Below are positions 23,880 through 32,552 of a DNA stretch of 64,000 bases, one piece after another. Source of the stretch: an uncultured Hymenobacter sp. (GTDB lineage Bacteria > Bacteroidota > Bacteroidia > Cytophagales > Hymenobacteraceae). The stretch's first letter is position 1. Every line of letters starts with the position of its first letter. Under the pieces are notes generated by a model. It was not told the DNA's origin, ran no database searches, and was given only the letters and a program-made list of their open reading frames with translations. The position numbers and the translations under genes were made by a program. The stretch is from the NCBI GenBank assembly GCA_913776615.1, contig CAJYPK010000056.1, positions 1 to 64,000 on the forward strand, in the 5' to 3' direction.

Positions 23880-25421
23880 TTAACATCCAGTAGTTTTAGT
23901 GCCTTTAGCATTTATACCGGTAAACTCTCTATTAGCAGCTGAGAAAATTCGATTTTTCTCTTGCTGCGAGAGATTCTGATAAGCGGCAGTGCGCTCCAGT
24001 CCGCTCCAAGCTAAATCTTGACAGTATTGCAAATCGACATCATAGCCTAGCTGCTTAGAATAGACAAAAAGAATATCTGCAATATCATTCTTAAAACTAA
24101 TTACCATCTGTGTATGTTGGGCATTATTTTGCCCAGAAGGTGAGCGATTGTCAAAAGATTCTAACAAGTCAGGATAATCACTACCGAACTTAGTACGGTC
24201 ATTTACGAAATATGCTACTAGATACGCATGCACTGACTCGTGCAACATAGTTTTCATAATACTTAAATCAGTTGCATCTTTCAGCTGCTGGTCATCAAAT
24301 GTTGTTTTTATTATATGGTCAGAATAATCTGAAATTGTACTACCTGTATTACTCGATGGTAGCGAACCAGACCCAATCTGCCAATTATTTGTTTGATTAG
24401 AAAAATAACTAATCGGGAGGAAAGTAGAATTGCTTCCATTCGCAGCCATCTGCGTGCTGTACAAGTCGATTGCTCCTTTCAACGAGTTATATACCTGGTC
24501 CAGACACGGAGGCAAGTTATTGATAATTGTGTTAGTCTGGTTAGGCCCAGGGGAAGAGGTAACACCACCGCCGCCACCGTGGCCGCCTGGCCCGGCTCCG
24601 CTATCACCGTCGCCGTAGCCACCACTATCGCCGCCACCACCGCCGTAGCTATATCCACCGCTGCCACCATCATCCTCACCTGGTCCGCTGCAGTCACCAG
24701 TGGTAGTGATATACTCGCCTGAATCCGCATTGTACCAATCTAGGCACGGGCCGCTATCAGGGGCTTCGAAGTTAGTCCGAGCGCCCGAAGCAGGGCTTTT
24801 AGCTGAGCGGCTGCCGTGGGGCCGGAAGGCCAATCGAGCCGTCTTCGGCAATAGCCGCCCCTGCTGAAAAGGCCGCCCGCTTAGATAACGGTAGTCAGCT
24901 GAGTAGAAGAACACATACCCTTCTCCCTGAGCGGGCGCGACCAATTGCCCCTTGCGGTAGCTGCGGTAGAGCTGCGTAAACAAGGCTAACGTATCCATCG
25001 GCTGATTGCCTCGGCGCAATAACACTTCTACGATATTACCCGCAATAGCGCGATGTCCCTGTTTCGTTACGAGCAAGTAACGTGGTCCATGCCAGGAAGT
25101 GCGGGCGAACAAGGCATTATCCCCAGCCAGCGGCACGAGTACCAGCGACTGCGCCCCCGCCCCTACCGTAATGGCACGCGCCCAAACGAGCCGAGCCATT
25201 TGGGCACTGCTTTTCGTTTTTTTCAGCTTATCAGCAGGCGCTTCGGCTGCCAAGGGGTAAGTCTGCTGAAACCAAGTATATGCCTCACTCACCGAAAGGT
25301 CAGCGGCTGCTTGTGTAGTAGCGGGTGTGGGTAAGTCAGTAGAGTGATGGGAGCAGGCCTGAATTAGCAGTAAGCCACAAGTCATCCACAGACGGTATAC
25401 ATTAGTAAGTATTTTTTTCAT
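23880..25421 (-). CDS. Gly-linker lipoprotein with HExxH metallopeptidase-like C-domain
   Basis: A 513-residue lipoprotein: lipobox LIQAC with Cys23. Residues 40-200 form a first domain (SVSEAYTWFQQTYP, then YLLVTKQGHRAIAGNIVEVLLR) found in Bacteroidota lipoproteins, and residues ~245-292 are a Gly/Asp/Ser linker. The C-terminal domain (about 300-513) carries HESVH at 394-398, a classic zincin signature, within MLHESVHAYLVAYFV. No clear third zinc ligand was identified; the Glu or His beyond could lie in the following ~100 residues. The first part is GC-rich; the last third is AT-rich, as if two sources were joined. It could be a surface protease or an effector. The next gene encodes a small secreted protein. 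Confidence 0.72.
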   Translation of the reverse strand: MKKILTNVYRLWMTCGLLLIQACSHHSTDLPTPATTQAAADLSVSEAYTWFQQTYPLAAEAPADKLKKTKSSAQMARLVWARAITVGAGAQSLVLVPLAGDNALFARTSWHGPRYLLVTKQGHRAIAGNIVEVLLRRGNQPMDTLALFTQLYRSYRKGQLVAPAQGEGYVFFYSADYRYLSGRPFQQGRLLPKTARLAFRPHGSRSAKSPASGARTNFEAPDSGPCLDWYNADSGEYITTTGDCSGPGEDDGGSGGYSYGGGGGDSGGYGDGDSGAGPGGHGGGGGVTSSPGPNQTNTIINNLPPCLDQVYNSLKGAIDLYSTQMAANGSNSTFLPISYFSNQTNNWQIGSGSLPSSNTGSTISDYSDHIIKTTFDDQQLKDATDLSIMKTMLHESVHAYLVAYFVNDRTKFGSDYPDLLESFDNRSPSGQNNAQHTQMVISFKNDIADILFVYSKQLGYDVDLQYCQDLAWSGLERTAAYQNLSQQEKNRIFSAANREFTGINAKGTKTTGC

Positions 25422-25891
25422 AGCGCATTACGCGTTTTTTCCACAAGAAAACGAAATCCATTAACTGGTTTACAATGGCTTAATTTCCATTTATAGTCCA
25501 GCTAAACAGCGCTCAAAATAGGGTAACAAATCATGAGTTTTCAATGAGCACCGGGTTACTAATTTTCTTCTATCTGATTTATAATTTTTAATACTAAATC
25601 CTTCTTCTTAAAAACCTCACTGAACCATGTGGATAGTGGCTGAAAGCAGCTCCATCAGGTAGCGCTAGCAGAGTTTTAGCGGGCTTCTCCCAACTCATTG
25701 CGCTTGGTGCCAACCGGTGATTATCACTTGCGAACCATACCAGTACAGTAAGCCAAAGCCGTGGTTATGCATGCACGGAGGCAACAAACCACGGCTGAGC
25801 GCAAGGCAAATTATCTCCGTTGCGGTGGGAGGCGGGCATACTTTTACGCCGCTGGGTAGTTAGTGAATTTTACCACCTGCGCCTGTTGCCC
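25422..25891. other. Intergenic stretch, 470 bp, divergent promoters
   Basis: This AT-richer region lies between the divergent HExxH lipoprotein and MFS genes. It must hold both promoters. AGCCGTGGTT at 25757-25766 pairs with AACCACGGCT at 25787-25796 as a hairpin with no T run. I see no gene or structured RNA that I can defend. The first in-frame ATG (25820) of the downstream frame is probably not used. Confidence 0.5.
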
Positions 25892-27196
25892 ATGCCTGCA
25901 CCCGAGACCCCAGCCGCTCCCCACGACCCCTACGCCGCCCTGCGCCTGCCCGACTTTCGCCGCTTCATCCTGGCGCGGGTACTGTTTACCGTTGCCACCC
26001 AGATCCAGGGGGTGGTTGTGGCCTGGCAGATTTTCAAGCTTACCAATGATCCGCTGGCCCTGGGTCTCATCGGGCTGGCCGAGGCTATTCCGAGCATTAC
26101 CGTGTCGCTCTACGCCGGGCACGTGGCCGACTCGGTGCGGCGCAAGCGCATTATCGTGCCGGCCGTGCTGGTGCTATTCTTGTGCGCCGTGGTGCTGTAT
26201 TGGCTTTCGCACCCCAGCCAGGCGCAAGTGCTGGCCGCGGGCAAGGTGCATTTGAGTGCCTTCAACGCCACGGTAGTATGGCCGCTCTACCTGGTCATTT
26301 TCGTGAGCGGCATCGCCCGGGGCTTCCTGAGCCCGGCCGTGTTTTCCTTCATGCCGCAATTGCTGCCCGACCGCAGCCTGTTACCCAATGCCATCACCTG
26401 GAACTCTACTACCTGGCAGGGCGGCGCGGTGCTGGGGCCAGCCATCGGCGGGCTGCTATTCGCGCACCTGGGGATTGAGTTTGCCTACGGCGTCGATGTC
26501 GTAATGGAAGGGCTGGCGCTGCTGCTCTTCATCAGCATTGCCAGCCGCGAGCTACCGGCCATCGAGGGCGAGAAGCTGGGCTTGGGCGAGAGCATTCTGA
26601 GCGGGGTAAAATTCATCTTCGGCAACCAGATCGTATTGGCCGCCTTGTCGCTGGATATGTTCGCGGTACTCTTCGGCGGGGCCATTGCGCTGCTGCCCAT
26701 TTTCGCGGCCGACATCCTCAAAGCAGGCCCCGATGCGCTGGGCTACCTGCGTGCCGCCCCCGCCGTGGGCTCCGTGATGATGGCCGTCTTCCTTACCTTC
26801 TCGCCCTTGCGGCGCGGGGCCGGCCGTAAGATGCTGTGGGCCGTCGCGGGCTTTGGGCTGGCTACCATTGGCTTCGCGCTGTCGCGCAACGTGTACTTAT
26901 CGTTTTTCCTCTTGTTTTTGACGGGCGTTTTCGACTCGGTATCCGTCATCGTGCGTCAGACGCTGGTGCACACCTTCACCCCCGAATACATGAAGGGCCG
27001 CGTATCGGCCGTGAACAGCATTTTCGTCGGCTCCAGCAACGAGATTGGCAGCTTCGAGAGCGGCGCGGCAGCCAAGCTCATCGGCACCGTGCCAAGCGTA
27101 GTCTTCGGGGGGCTGATGACCGTGGCCATCGTAGCCTTCACCGCCTGGCGCGCCGACAAGCTGCGCACCCTGGAAATGGGCGCGGGCAAGAAGTAG
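25892..27196 (+). CDS. MFS transporter, EntS-like exporter
   Basis: A 434-residue, 12-helix transporter. Starting from ATG 25892, DFRRFILARVLFTVATQIQGVVVAWQIFKLT forms helix 1, the short loop HVADSVRRKR (GxxaDRxxRR-like motif A) follows helix 2, and LPNAITWNSTTWQGGAVLGPAIGGLL is the typical helix 5 pattern of the EntS/MdfA-type family. The C-terminal half includes VRQTLVHTFTPEYMKGRVSAVNSIFVGSSNEIGSFESG. The family exports siderophores or small compounds; the substrate is unknown here. The convergent neighbour is a PepSY membrane protein of the siderophore-reductase type, which gives a weak link to iron. Confidence 0.85.
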   Translation: MPAPETPAAPHDPYAALRLPDFRRFILARVLFTVATQIQGVVVAWQIFKLTNDPLALGLIGLAEAIPSITVSLYAGHVADSVRRKRIIVPAVLVLFLCAVVLYWLSHPSQAQVLAAGKVHLSAFNATVVWPLYLVIFVSGIARGFLSPAVFSFMPQLLPDRSLLPNAITWNSTTWQGGAVLGPAIGGLLFAHLGIEFAYGVDVVMEGLALLLFISIASRELPAIEGEKLGLGESILSGVKFIFGNQIVLAALSLDMFAVLFGGAIALLPIFAADILKAGPDALGYLRAAPAVGSVMMAVFLTFSPLRRGAGRKMLWAVAGFGLATIGFALSRNVYLSFFLLFLTGVFDSVSVIVRQTLVHTFTPEYMKGRVSAVNSIFVGSSNEIGSFESGAAAKLIGTVPSVVFGGLMTVAIVAFTAWRADKLRTLEMGAGKK

Positions 27197-27213
27197 CCAG
27201 TTAGCCCTACTAA

Positions 27214-27263
27214 AAAAGGCCGGGGCCGCAGTAGGTAAAGCACCTCTGCGGCCCCGGCCTTTT
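27214..27263. terminator. Bidirectional terminator between convergent genes
   Basis: An 18-bp perfect stem: AAAAGGCCGGGGCCGCAG (27214-27231) with CTGCGGCCCCGGCCTTTT (27246-27263). A runs on one side and T runs on the other make it work in both directions. Confidence 0.9.
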
Positions 27264-27278
27264 ACGCACATTTACTAG

Positions 27279-28556
27279 CTAGCCCGCCACCGGCTGCGCC
27301 ACGAGGGGCACCCCGGCCCGCTTATTTTTTTTGCGCGTGCGATTCAGCCACATGAGTACGCCGGTGACGGGGAACGTAAGACTAACTAATGTGACGACGA
27401 AAGCTATAATCTTCGTCCACAGCCCCCCGATTTCGCCGGTGTGCAGGGGTTTGGCCATGCGGCGCAGCTGGGCGCCCGCCGTTTGGCGGGCGTAGAGGTG
27501 CTGGCCCAGGGCCGCGCCGGTACTGCGGTCTACAAACAGCGTATCGAGCCCCATGTGGCGCAACGGCAGCGGGCTCGGCGCGCTCACCGCCACGGCGGCG
27601 GCCGAGTCCTTGGGCACGCTCACGCGCCAGTAGTCGGCAGCGCGGTACGTGGCTTGGCCGGTGCGCAGGGCCGCGTCGTAGGCCACGGCGCGCGGGCTGC
27701 CCGGCGCGGCCGACTTGGGGGCCGGCAGGGCAGTGGTAGGTTGGGAGTTGGTCAGCCAGAATAATCCTTTAGTAGCCCACTGGTACGACATGATAAGCCC
27801 CGTAAGTGCCAGCCCAAGCAGGAAAAGCGAGGTGTAAAAGCCCAGCACCACGTGTAAATCGTGCGTGAGGCGCTTGCCGCTGGCTCCCCACTTCACGCGC
27901 AGCCGGTCCGTGAGCATGGCTCGCGTTTTGGGCCACCACAGCACAATGCCCGTAGCTGTGATAATCACAATAAAAATCGCCGCGATACCCGTAAGCGCCT
28001 TACCCACCTCGCCGGCCAACAGGCGGCGGTGCAGGTCCTCAGCCACTTTGAAAACCGGGAGCTGTTTGTCTTTTTGCAGCGCCGTTATCTGGCCCGTGTA
28101 GGGGTTGAGGTAGGCGGTGCTGCCGCGCTCGGGGCGGCCCTTGCCCCCCTTACCCGGCTCGCCGCCGCGCCCGTCGGCCTTGCCACCGGCGCGCCGACCC
28201 TCGCCGCGCTGGCCGGCACCCATCTCGCCCCGGGGCGGGCCGCCCTCGCCCTGCGGGCCGCCCGGCTTGGCCTTACTATCGCGATAAGTAAGCTCCACCG
28301 TACGCGCCTGGTCGGCGTATACTTTAAAACCCAATATTTTATCCTTGGGATGCTCTTGACTGAATTGACTGGCTAACTGCGCCAGCGACAGCCGGGGCTG
28401 GCCAACGGGCACGCTCACCGTATAGCGCTCGGGCCGCAGCGCGTGGGTTATCTCCTCTTCAAAAACCAGTACCGTACCGCTAAGGCACTGGATGAAAAAA
28501 ACCAGGCCGGCGGCCAGGGCCAAGTAGAGGTGAATGCGGCGAAAAAATACTTTCAT
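27279..28556 (-). CDS. PepSY-associated transmembrane protein with Gly/Arg-rich insert
   Basis: A 425-residue PepSY-TM protein. The ATG at 28556 is chosen because the family begins with FFRRIHLYLALAAGLVFFIQ. After TM1 a PepSY-like domain (LSLAQLASQFSQEHPKDKILGFKV) precedes the DLHRRLLAGEVGK loop, TM2 (IAAIFIVIITATGIVLWWPK), the histidine-bearing DLHVVLGFYTSLFLLGLALTG and a final TM ending in GVLMWLNRTRKK. The His residues could bind heme in the iron-reductase relatives. Residues 94-146 are an unusual low-complexity insert of Gly, Arg, Lys and Pro that interrupts the periplasmic part. Likely role: electron transfer for ferric-siderophore reduction, unproven. Confidence 0.82.
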   Translation of the reverse strand: MKVFFRRIHLYLALAAGLVFFIQCLSGTVLVFEEEITHALRPERYTVSVPVGQPRLSLAQLASQFSQEHPKDKILGFKVYADQARTVELTYRDSKAKPGGPQGEGGPPRGEMGAGQRGEGRRAGGKADGRGGEPGKGGKGRPERGSTAYLNPYTGQITALQKDKQLPVFKVAEDLHRRLLAGEVGKALTGIAAIFIVIITATGIVLWWPKTRAMLTDRLRVKWGASGKRLTHDLHVVLGFYTSLFLLGLALTGLIMSYQWATKGLFWLTNSQPTTALPAPKSAAPGSPRAVAYDAALRTGQATYRAADYWRVSVPKDSAAAVAVSAPSPLPLRHMGLDTLFVDRSTGAALGQHLYARQTAGAQLRRMAKPLHTGEIGGLWTKIIAFVVTLVSLTFPVTGVLMWLNRTRKKNKRAGVPLVAQPVAG

Positions 28557-28627
28557 AAGGCGGGCGAAGCGAATCGACCGCAATTTAGAACTGTTTTAAA
28601 TAAAAATCCTAGTTCATCGACCAATGC

Positions 28628-29668
28628 CTACTCGCACCGTACGTAGGGGCGTAATTTATCGAAGTTCTCTTCTTTCAGAAGCTTGAGCGGCCGCAGATCG
28701 TCGGGCGAGGTGAAGGGACCGTGCTGCTTGCGATATGCCACGATAAGGCGGGCCAGCGGCTTACCCACGTAGGGGTGCGGCCACAGCTCGTCGAAGCTGG
28801 CGGAGTTAATCAGCACCGGCCGGGGCGCGTAGTCCTTGGCTACGAACGTGTATTTGCGCAGGCTATCTACCAGGTCGGGCGCATCGCGTAGCACAAATAC
28901 TTCTTCCAGCTGGCTTTCCGATAAATACCCACCCAGTTCGGCGCGGCGCTTCACTATCCACTTGGCCCGGCCCCGGCCGATACCCTTAATCTGCATCAGC
29001 TGCGTAGTATCGGCCAGGTTGAGGTCGAAGGGCCGCAGATGCGCCGGCTTGCGGGGGAAGCGGCCCGGCAGGGACTCTTTTTCGCCCAAAGCCAGTCGAT
29101 CGGTGGCGTATTTATCGCCGCGTCCGGGCAGCGTTTCGGGTAGCTGCATGAACGGCGCCAGCCGCTGATACACAGAGTCGGGCAAACCATAGATGCGCTG
29201 CACCTGGCTCTTGGCGCGGAAGCCACCGGCTTTTTGCCCATAATTAACGATGCGGCCGGCTACGAAGTGCGGCACGCCGCGCGCCTCCCAGCCCTCGGCC
29301 GTGAGGGCGTTGGGATCGAAAGGAGCCAGTGGTACCTGCGGCACGGTGGGGTACCGGCTGGCCCTCCGGCCTTCCCGTGCCGGGTAGCGCCCGGCGTAGG
29401 CCCGGGCGCTGGCAGCCCGGCCCGAATCGAGCTGCGCGGCTAAGTCGCGGCCCCAGGCGTCGAGTCGGCGCTGATCGGCGGCGGGCAGGTACTCCGGGTC
29501 GGTGGGGCGCAGCAGCACGGGCAGCACCGCAATGGCCAGCGCCCCCAGCAGCAAGAGCACGAAGCCCCGCGTTTCAACCCGCGAAAAGCCGAAATAGCGC
29601 CGCACCCAGCGGCTGGCTAGCCAGCGGTTGCGAGGTGGTCGGGGCGGCGGCGAAGACGTAACGGACAT
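28628..29668 (-). CDS. Helix-hairpin-helix (ComEA-like) membrane-anchored protein
   Basis: A 346-residue protein with a short basic N-terminus, one transmembrane helix (GFVLLLLGALAIAVLPVLL, about residues 36-53) and helix-hairpin-helix repeats on the outer side. LNLADTTQLMQIKGIGRGRAKWIVKRRAELGGYLSESQLEEVF (about 215-260) and INSASFDELWPHPYVGKPLARLIVAYRKQHGPFTSPDDL (about 283-321) are ComEA-type DNA-binding modules, and a weaker one is near residue 120. This suggests DNA binding at the envelope, as in competence, but the length exceeds ComEA and no other com gene is nearby. The start codon follows a hairpin and T6 run directly. Confidence 0.82.
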   Translation of the reverse strand: MSVTSSPPPRPPRNRWLASRWVRRYFGFSRVETRGFVLLLLGALAIAVLPVLLRPTDPEYLPAADQRRLDAWGRDLAAQLDSGRAASARAYAGRYPAREGRRASRYPTVPQVPLAPFDPNALTAEGWEARGVPHFVAGRIVNYGQKAGGFRAKSQVQRIYGLPDSVYQRLAPFMQLPETLPGRGDKYATDRLALGEKESLPGRFPRKPAHLRPFDLNLADTTQLMQIKGIGRGRAKWIVKRRAELGGYLSESQLEEVFVLRDAPDLVDSLRKYTFVAKDYAPRPVLINSASFDELWPHPYVGKPLARLIVAYRKQHGPFTSPDDLRPLKLLKEENFDKLRPYVRCE

Positions 29669-29706
29669 AAAAAAGCGGCCAGATTACTACAAGTAAATCT
29701 GGCCGC
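29669..29706 (-). terminator. Hairpin with T6 run abutting the HhH start codon
   Basis: GCGGCCAGATT (29675-29685) pairs with AATCTGGCCGC (29695-29705). On the minus strand the stem is followed by TTTTTT and then at once by the ATG of the HhH gene (29668). It could end the cysteine desulfurase mRNA (stop at 29767) or attenuate the HhH gene. Confidence 0.8.
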
Positions 29707-29709
29707 CCA

Positions 29710-29717
29710 AAAGTATA
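29710..29717 (-). promoter_or_regulatory. Candidate -7 box TACTTTTG upstream of the HhH gene
   Basis: TACTTTTG on the minus strand matches TAnnTTTG exactly. Initiation ~7 bp downstream would make the leader consist mostly of the hairpin at 29675-29705, so it could act as a leader element. Confidence 0.45.
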
Positions 29718-29766
29718 GCGCAAATAGAAGGTTTTCAGCACGACTAAGCTCAACCGTACTCGCCGC

Positions 29767-30915
29767 CTAGGCCCGCGCCGCTACCGGTTCGTAGAGTTTG
29801 ATGAGCTGCGCGGCAGCGTAATCTACCTCGGCCTCCGTGTTGAGCTTGCTCATGGATAGGCGCACGGTGGGGCGGTTGGGATCAGCACCCAAGGCTTCGA
29901 GTACGTGCGAGCCCAGCTGCGCGCCGCTGGTACAGGCTGAGCCACCCGAAGCCGCCACCTTGTTGATATCTAGGCTAAAAAGCAGCATTTCGCTAATGCT
30001 CGACGGCGGCAGGCTCACGCTGAGCACGGTGTAGAGGCTCTGGTCGGCCTCGGCCGAAAGCCCATTGAATTGCACACCCTCGATGCCCGCTTGCAGTTGC
30101 GCGATAAAGCGGTTTTTCAGGCGTTGCACGTGGCGCTGGTGGTCGTCCAAATCGCGGCAGGCGATTTCGAGCGCCTTGGCCAGCCCTACAATGCCGTACA
30201 CATTTTCGGTGCCCGAGCGCACGTTGCGCTCCTGCGAGCCCCCGTGGATGAGCGGCTCCACTTCTACCCCACCCCGCCGGTACAGGAAGCCCACGCCCTT
30301 CGGTCCGTGGAACTTGTGCGCCGAGCCCACCAAGAAATGGTTTTGCAGCTGCTGCACGTCGTGGCGGTAGTGTCCCATCGTCTGCACCGTATCGGTGTGA
30401 AATATGGCGTCGTAGCGGGCACAGATTTCGCCGATGGCAACGATGTCGTTGAGGTTACCGATTTCGTTGTTGCCGTGCATCAGGCTCACAAAGCTGCGCG
30501 GGTGGCTGGCCAGCAGCTCGTCGAGGTGCCCCAGGTCGAGGCGTCCCTGGGCATCGTGGCGCAGGTAGCTCAGCTCCGTTTCGCCGCCCTTGGCCAAGGC
30601 TTGCAGCGGGTGCAGCACGGCATGGTGCTCCAGCGGCGAGGTTACCGCGTGCTTCAGCCCCAGCGTGCGCACGCTGCCGAAGATGGCGTAATTATCGGCC
30701 TCTGTGCCGCCCGAAGTGAAGGTAATTTCGCTCGGAGCGGCATTGAGGAGCTGCGCCACCATCTTGCGCGCCTGCTCGATAGCCGACCGCACCTGTCGCC
30801 CCGGCCCGTGCAAGGAGCTGGGGTTGCCATAATGCTGCGCCAGGTAAGGCAGCATGGCATCCAGCACTTCGGGGTCGAGAGGCGTGGTGGCGGCGTTATC
30901 GAAATAAGCGTGCAT
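29767..30915 (-). CDS. Cysteine desulfurase (NifS/IscS class)
   Basis: A 382-residue PLP enzyme that removes sulfur from cysteine as a persulfide for Fe-S clusters and thio-modification. The ATG at 30915 starts MHAYFDNAATTPL, the normal N-terminus. The PLP-binding lysine is Lys201 in GSAHKFHGPKG, with THxxHAV-like LEHHAVLHP (96-103), HGNNEIG (147-153) and HTDTVQ (173-178). The sulfur-carrying cysteine is Cys328 in ASGGSACTSGAQLGSH, on the long loop characteristic of the class I (NifS/IscS) form. It stands alone, without a scaffold gene nearby, so the partner is not identified. Confidence 0.92.
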   Translation of the reverse strand: MHAYFDNAATTPLDPEVLDAMLPYLAQHYGNPSSLHGPGRQVRSAIEQARKMVAQLLNAAPSEITFTSGGTEADNYAIFGSVRTLGLKHAVTSPLEHHAVLHPLQALAKGGETELSYLRHDAQGRLDLGHLDELLASHPRSFVSLMHGNNEIGNLNDIVAIGEICARYDAIFHTDTVQTMGHYRHDVQQLQNHFLVGSAHKFHGPKGVGFLYRRGGVEVEPLIHGGSQERNVRSGTENVYGIVGLAKALEIACRDLDDHQRHVQRLKNRFIAQLQAGIEGVQFNGLSAEADQSLYTVLSVSLPPSSISEMLLFSLDINKVAASGGSACTSGAQLGSHVLEALGADPNRPTVRLSMSKLNTEAEVDYAAAQLIKLYEPVAARA

Positions 30916-30919
30916 AAAA

Positions 30920-30971
30920 GTAGGGTAAGCTTTAGCCTGCCTTGCGTAAGGCAAGCCAAAGCTTACCCTAC
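30920..30971. repeat. Nested inverted repeat between glmM and cysteine desulfurase
   Basis: GTAGGGTAAGCTTT (30920-30933) pairs perfectly with AAAGCTTACCCTAC (30958-30971). An inner GCCTTGCGTAAGGC hairpin sits in the loop. It occupies nearly the whole gap between the glmM stop (30979) and the desulfurase start (30915), so it can act as a terminator or as a leader structure. Confidence 0.85.
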
Positions 30972-30978
30972 CAGCAGT

Positions 30979-32373
30979 TTATTTTACCGAGATAATCTCC
31001 TTGATGTCGGCAATAATCTTCTGCGCCAGGTGATCGGCCGTAGCATTAGAATCCGACTCGGCGTAAATGCGGATAATGGGTTCCGTATTCGACTTGCGCA
31101 GGTGCACCCACTCCTTACCAAACTCAATTTTCACGCCATCAATGGTATTCACCGGCTGCTTGGCGTAGCGCTGCTCCATCTGCACCAGCACCTTGTCGGT
31201 GTCGATGTCGGGCGTCAGCTCAATCTTGTTTTTCGAGATAAAATAGTTGGGGTACGAGTTGCGCAGCCGGCTCATTTTGAGGCCCGACTTGGCCAGGTGC
31301 GTCAGAAACAAGGCAATGCCTACCAGCGCGTCGCGGCCGTAGTGCAACTCGGGGAAAATAATACCCCCGTTGCCCTCGCCACCGATAACGGCGTTGGTTT
31401 CCTTCATCTTGGTTACTACGTTGACTTCGCCTACGGCGGCGGCGGTGTAGGTGCCCCCGTGCTTCTCGGTTACATCGCGCAGGGCGCGGGTACTGCTGAG
31501 GTTGCTCACGGTATTGCCCCCGCCGTGGTAGCCCAGCACGTAGTCGGCCACGGCCACCAAGGTGTATTCTTCACCAAACATCTCCCCGTTTTCACTTACC
31601 AGGGCCAGCCGGTCCACGTCGGGGTCTACCACGATGCCGAGGTCGAAGCCACCGCGCTCCAGCACCTTGGCAATGTCACGCAGGTGCTCAGGCAGCGGCT
31701 CGGGGTTGTGCGCAAAATCGCCGGTGGGCTCGCAGTGGATTTTCTCCACGGTTTCGACTCCCAGTGCCGTCAGCAATTGCGGCACGGCAAAGCCGCCGCT
31801 GCTGTTCACGGCATCGACTACCACCCGGAAATTTTTAGCCTTAATAGCTTCCGCATCGACCAGCGGCGAGGCCAGGATGGCGGCAATGTGCTCGGCCAGA
31901 AATTTATCGTCGGTTGTATACTTGCCTAACTTGTTTACCGGGGCAAAATCAGCGCTTTCGCTCTCAGCCAGCGCCAGCACGCGCTCACCGGCCTCGGCCG
32001 ATAAAAACTCGCCGCGGGCATCGAGCAGTTTCAGTGCATTCCACTGCTTCGGGTTGTGCGAGGCAGTAAGAATAATCCCCCCGGCCGCCTGCTTGGCGGG
32101 CACGGCCATTTCCACGGTGGGCGTAGTGCTCAGCCCCAGGTCGAGCACATCGAAGCCCAGCCCTTGCAGAGTACCCGCTACGAGGCGGCTCACCATCTCG
32201 CCCGACAGGCGAGCGTCGCGGCCGATGACAATCAGCTTGCTGGCAGTACCTTGGCTCGCGGCCCAGGCGCCATAGGCCGCCGTATACTTCACCACGTCGA
32301 GGGGCGTTAGCCCTTGGCCGGCAGGCCCACCAATGGTGCCGCGAATGCCGGAAATAGATTTTATCAGGGTCAC
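30979..32373 (-). CDS. glmM: Phosphoglucosamine mutase
   Basis: A 464-residue alpha-D-phosphohexomutase that converts glucosamine-6-phosphate to glucosamine-1-phosphate for UDP-GlcNAc synthesis. The phosphoserine loop is TASHNP with Ser105, the metal-binding loop DPDVDR lies near 236, the sugar-binding GEGNGG near 321 and the phosphate-binding RKSNTEPIIRIYAES near 428. I chose the GTG at 32373 because family members start with MTLIKSISGIRG and a perfect TAnnTTTG promoter box lies upstream at 32394-32401, inside any longer frame. An ATG at 32403 or 32436 is less likely. It is divergent from mazG. Confidence 0.9.
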   Translation of the reverse strand: MTLIKSISGIRGTIGGPAGQGLTPLDVVKYTAAYGAWAASQGTASKLIVIGRDARLSGEMVSRLVAGTLQGLGFDVLDLGLSTTPTVEMAVPAKQAAGGIILTASHNPKQWNALKLLDARGEFLSAEAGERVLALAESESADFAPVNKLGKYTTDDKFLAEHIAAILASPLVDAEAIKAKNFRVVVDAVNSSGGFAVPQLLTALGVETVEKIHCEPTGDFAHNPEPLPEHLRDIAKVLERGGFDLGIVVDPDVDRLALVSENGEMFGEEYTLVAVADYVLGYHGGGNTVSNLSSTRALRDVTEKHGGTYTAAAVGEVNVVTKMKETNAVIGGEGNGGIIFPELHYGRDALVGIALFLTHLAKSGLKMSRLRNSYPNYFISKNKIELTPDIDTDKVLVQMEQRYAKQPVNTIDGVKIEFGKEWVHLRKSNTEPIIRIYAESDSNATADHLAQKIIADIKEIISVK

Positions 32374-32393
32374 AGTTTGTCTCTTTAGCTTTG

Positions 32394-32401
32394 CAAAAGT
32401 A
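32394..32401 (-). promoter_or_regulatory. Bacteroidota -7 promoter box for glmM
   Basis: TACTTTTG on the minus strand fits TAnnTTTG exactly. It ends 20 bp upstream of the GTG start, so transcription would begin about 12-14 bp upstream of the start codon. This decides against the longer reading frame as the true start. Confidence 0.6.
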
Positions 32402-32552
32402 GGCATCTGACCCGGTTGTTTGCCCGTTATCTGCACACTGCTACGCGTGGTCTTCGGGCAGCCCTAGCACGCAAAACCGGCTATTCCGCCGCTTTAGCCA
32501 ACGTATCGTTTTCATTTCAGGCGGATAACTTTTTCCGTCTCCCCGATTTTTT

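Noticed and set aside
30070..31929. A 619-codon plus-strand frame spanning cysteine desulfurase and glmM
   Set aside because: It crosses two well-defined minus-strand genes and their hairpin gap; it is a stop-poor antisense artefact.
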